Assembly (NCBI GenBank): GCA_018066245.1
Contig: JAGHRT010000021.1
Coordinates: forward strand, 1-64,000
Direction of reading: 5' to 3'
DNA length: 64,000 nucleotides
Origin: Candidatus Equimonas faecalis
GTDB taxonomy: Bacteria > Bacteroidota > Bacteroidia > Bacteroidales > Bacteroidaceae
Position numbers and translations under genes: made by a program. Below the pieces are notes generated by a model. That model was given only the letters and a program-made list of their open reading frames with translations. It was not told where the DNA came from and ran no database searches. Each line of letters opens with the position of its first letter. Position 1 is the first letter of the stretch. Below are positions 62,077-64,000 of this stretch, piece by piece.

Positions 62077-63177
62077 ATGACACTCTATCCCAAACTTATA
62101 ACCGATGCCCTTGCCACGGTACGCTATCCTGGCACAGGCAAAAACATCATTGAGGCCGAGATGCTGTACGATGACCTGCGCATCGATGGCATGAAAGTAA
62201 GTTTCAGCCTTGTTTTCCCGCAGGACACCGACCCTTTCCAAAAGTCTGTAATGAAGGCAGCCGAGGCGGCCATCCACGCCTATGTGGACAAGGACGTGGA
62301 GGTCGCCGTGAAGGCACGTTATGCCGCCGAGCGCCGGCCCGAGCCGGGCAAGATGCTGCCGCAGGTCAAGAACATTATCGCCGTGAGCAGCGGCAAGGGT
62401 GGGGTGGGGAAGAGCACGGTGGCCGCCAACCTGGCCGTGGCTCTCGCCCGGTTGGGCTACAGGGTCGGCCTCCTCGACGCGGACATCTTCGGCCCCTCCG
62501 TGCCCAAAATGTTTGAGCTGGAGCACGTACAAATCTTTGCCGAGCAGGAAGGCGGGCGGCAGTTGCTCATCCCTGCCGAGAAGTTCGGCGTGCAGATGCT
62601 CAGTATAGGCTTTTTTATCCGCCCCGAAACGGCCACCCTCTGGCGAGGAGGCATGGCCTGCAATGCCCTCAAACAACTCATAGCCGACACTAAGTGGGGC
62701 GAACTCGACTACATGGTTCTCGACACCCCGCCCGGAACGTCCGACATCCACCTTTCCCTTCTTCAGAACCTTGCCATCACGGGAGCTGTCGTAGTGAGTA
62801 CGCCCCAGCAGGTGGCACTTGCTGATGCGCGTAAGGGCATTGACATGTACCGCAACGACAAGGTAAACGTGCCTATTCTCGGGCTGGTGGAAAATATGGC
62901 CTGGTTCACGCCCGCCGAACTGCCCGACAATCGCTACTACATCTTCGGAAAGGGCGGCGTAGAGCAGCTGGCCGCCGAAATGCAGGTACCTCTCCTTGCG
63001 CAGATTCCTCTTGTGCAGGGTATTTGTGAGAGCGGCGATGCGGGCCGGCCTATGGCTTTGTCCGACACGGCTACAGGGATGGCTTTCCGCAGTCTGGCCG
63101 AGCGCGTGGTGCAGGAGACCGACAGGCGCAACCGGCAGTTGCCACCCACAACCGTAGTCAGCACCGATAAGAACTAA
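62077..63177 (+). CDS. Mrp/ApbC-family Fe-S cluster carrier ATPase
   Basis: 366 residues. Deviant Walker A SSGKGGVGKST near 106, preceded by a MIP18-like N-terminal domain (about 1-90). Switch motifs are DADIFGPSVPKMF and LDYMVLDTPPGTSD. A C-terminal VENMAWFTPAELPDN replaces the usual ENMSYF.CPxC metal site: the CxxC is absent, as in other Bacteroidetes members I know. Likely still an iron-sulfur carrier or chaperone, but its cluster ligands would differ. Confidence 0.9.
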   Translation: MTLYPKLITDALATVRYPGTGKNIIEAEMLYDDLRIDGMKVSFSLVFPQDTDPFQKSVMKAAEAAIHAYVDKDVEVAVKARYAAERRPEPGKMLPQVKNIIAVSSGKGGVGKSTVAANLAVALARLGYRVGLLDADIFGPSVPKMFELEHVQIFAEQEGGRQLLIPAEKFGVQMLSIGFFIRPETATLWRGGMACNALKQLIADTKWGELDYMVLDTPPGTSDIHLSLLQNLAITGAVVVSTPQQVALADARKGIDMYRNDKVNVPILGLVENMAWFTPAELPDNRYYIFGKGGVEQLAAEMQVPLLAQIPLVQGICESGDAGRPMALSDTATGMAFRSLAERVVQETDRRNRQLPPTTVVSTDKN

Positions 63178-63181
63178 TGCA

Positions 63182-64000
63182 ATGACATCCCATCTTTCTT
63201 CAGCCCGTGGCTTCTGCCGCCCTGCCTTTGCGGAAAAGGGAAGGCGGCTTGGTGAATGGGGACTTCGGCCCATTCTCTTTGCCGCTGCCTTCATTGTGGC
63301 CTTTTCCTCATTTGCACAAGGCGTGGCTCCCCTTCTCGGCGACACATGGCGGCATCAGGAGCATCCATTCAACCTCTACTGTCCCCACTACGGCCAGAGC
63401 GAGGAACGCTGCCTTGTGGGCTGCGTGGCCACCGCTTGCGAGACCATACTGACCTACCATCAGCGGCCCATTACCCTTCAGGACACCCTCCACGGCTGGA
63501 CGACCGACCACTACACCATCCCCGACATTCTGCCCGGCGAAAGCGTCCGTCCCCACCCCGACGACGATGAGGCCATTGCCCGCTTGGGCTATTGGTGCGG
63601 CGTGGCGTGCAGGATGAACTACGGCCTGAACGCCTCGGGAGCCGACATAGAGCGGCTGGAAGCTCCCCTCCGCAAGGCTTTCGGCCTCAAGTACGTCCAC
63701 TACCTCGACAGCTACAAGTATGCCCCTTCCACATGGCACGCCATCATTCGGCAGGAACTCCGGAGCGGTCGCCCTGTGCTCTATGCCGGCTACTCCTGCC
63801 ACCTCAACGGCCACGCCTTTGTCATCGACGGCTACCGTGAGGACGGGCTCTACCATGTCAATTGGGGGTACGGCGGCCATTACGACAACCATTGGTATGC
63901 CCTCGATGAGCTTTATTTCGCCAACCCCGACACCGACCGCCGCACCGCCGACAGTCCTGAGGGCTTTTTCTGCAATCAGGAGCTCCTCCTCCTGCATCCC
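63182..64000 (+). CDS. C10 (streptopain-like) cysteine protease, 3' end outside window
   Basis: The open frame runs from the ATG at 63182 to the window edge (273 codons, no stop), so it is missing from stop-to-stop ORF lists. A signal peptide is likely (LFAAAFIVAFSSFAQG). The catalytic Cys81 lies in LVGCVATACETILTYH and the catalytic His211 in LNGHAFVIDGYREDGLYHVNWGYGGHYD, the two C10 signatures of streptopain and interpain A. Only about 35 residues separate the signal peptide from the protease core, so the N-terminal Spi-type propeptide is absent. Likely secreted, possibly by the T9SS if its missing C-terminus has a sorting domain. Confidence 0.85.
   Translation, partial: MTSHLSSARGFCRPAFAEKGRRLGEWGLRPILFAAAFIVAFSSFAQGVAPLLGDTWRHQEHPFNLYCPHYGQSEERCLVGCVATACETILTYHQRPITLQDTLHGWTTDHYTIPDILPGESVRPHPDDDEAIARLGYWCGVACRMNYGLNASGADIERLEAPLRKAFGLKYVHYLDSYKYAPSTWHAIIRQELRSGRPVLYAGYSCHLNGHAFVIDGYREDGLYHVNWGYGGHYDNHWYALDELYFANPDTDRRTADSPEGFFCNQELLLLHP

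Noticed and set aside
61546-63345. A 599-codon minus-strand frame over aroB and mrp
   Set aside because: Spans two well-supported plus-strand genes with intact motifs; no coding character of its own.
1-64000. tRNA, rRNA, transposase or integrase genes
   Set aside because: No intergenic stretch showed a tRNA cloverleaf or rRNA-like sequence by eye, and no frame showed transposase or integrase motifs.

Overview
The window reads as chromosome of a Bacteroidales bacterium, most likely Prevotellaceae or a close relative. Four things point there: several gene starts are preceded by the Bacteroidetes promoter signature (TTTG, 19-20 bases, TAnnTTTG); type IX secretion genes porU-porV and sprA are present, with sprA behind ruvA; the nuo operon lacks nuoE, nuoF and nuoG and has nuoC fused to nuoD; and pheA, an aminotransferase and a DAHP synthase-chorismate mutase fusion are clustered. 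Most of the window is GC-rich with little intergenic DNA. The stretch from about 42.5 to 48 kb is visibly more AT-rich and has its own promoters and terminators, so it looks like an accessory island. No rRNA, tRNA, CRISPR array, transposase or integrase was seen.

Layout. 0-0.5 kb: gene-poor leader with short tandem repeats and an orphan promoter. 0.5-9.4 kb: mutS2, a three-gene RND efflux operon (lipoprotein adaptor, inner-membrane pump, outer-membrane lipoprotein channel), then an exopolysaccharide-type sugar transferase. 9.5-11.9 kb: sugar nucleotidyltransferase, Bcp peroxiredoxin, YccF-like protein and a small four-cysteine protein. 12-17 kb: porU and porV of the type IX secretion system (T9SS). 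17-20.8 kb: a small membrane protein, ispF, a BASS-like transporter, and pyrK-pyrD on the minus strand. 20.9-28.9 kb: sprA and ruvA, minus strand. 29-30.9 kb: a secreted GH16 glycosidase, minus strand. 31.4-42.2 kb: nuoA-B-CD-H-I-J-K-L-M-N.

42.2-47.8 kb (accessory): a compact unit made of a Bacteroidetes promoter, a leader of about 390 nt, a radical SAM/SPASM enzyme with a PqqD-like N-terminus, a 34-residue two-cysteine peptide gene and a strong terminator. This is the best candidate in the window for an undescribed ribosomal peptide (RiPP) system. It is followed by an unknown 108-residue protein, a membrane-anchored Sel1-repeat protein, an M42 peptidase that appears to lack its N-terminus, and an XRE regulator paired with a DUF2975 membrane protein. 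48.1-51 kb: a surface protein with a damaged C-terminus, a gene remnant and a glycosyltransferase. 51-57 kb: pepD, corA, a DUF349 protein, an RNA m5C methyltransferase and a small secreted protein. 57.2-63.2 kb: pheA, aminotransferase, DAHP synthase-chorismate mutase, thioesterase, aroB, a small helical protein and a Mrp-type ATPase. 63.2 kb to the end: a C10 (streptopain-like) protease cut by the window edge.

Two themes cross the window. First, T9SS machinery (PorU, PorV, SprA) sits near likely clients (the GH16 enzyme, the 48 kb surface protein and possibly the C10 protease). Second, four intergenic arrays share one architecture: a 16-bp quasi-palindrome plus a 6-bp spacer, repeated every 22 bp, at 11.9, 31.0, 36.6 and 47.9 kb. 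They look like one dispersed repeat family. Functions are inferred from motifs read by eye; no database search was run.
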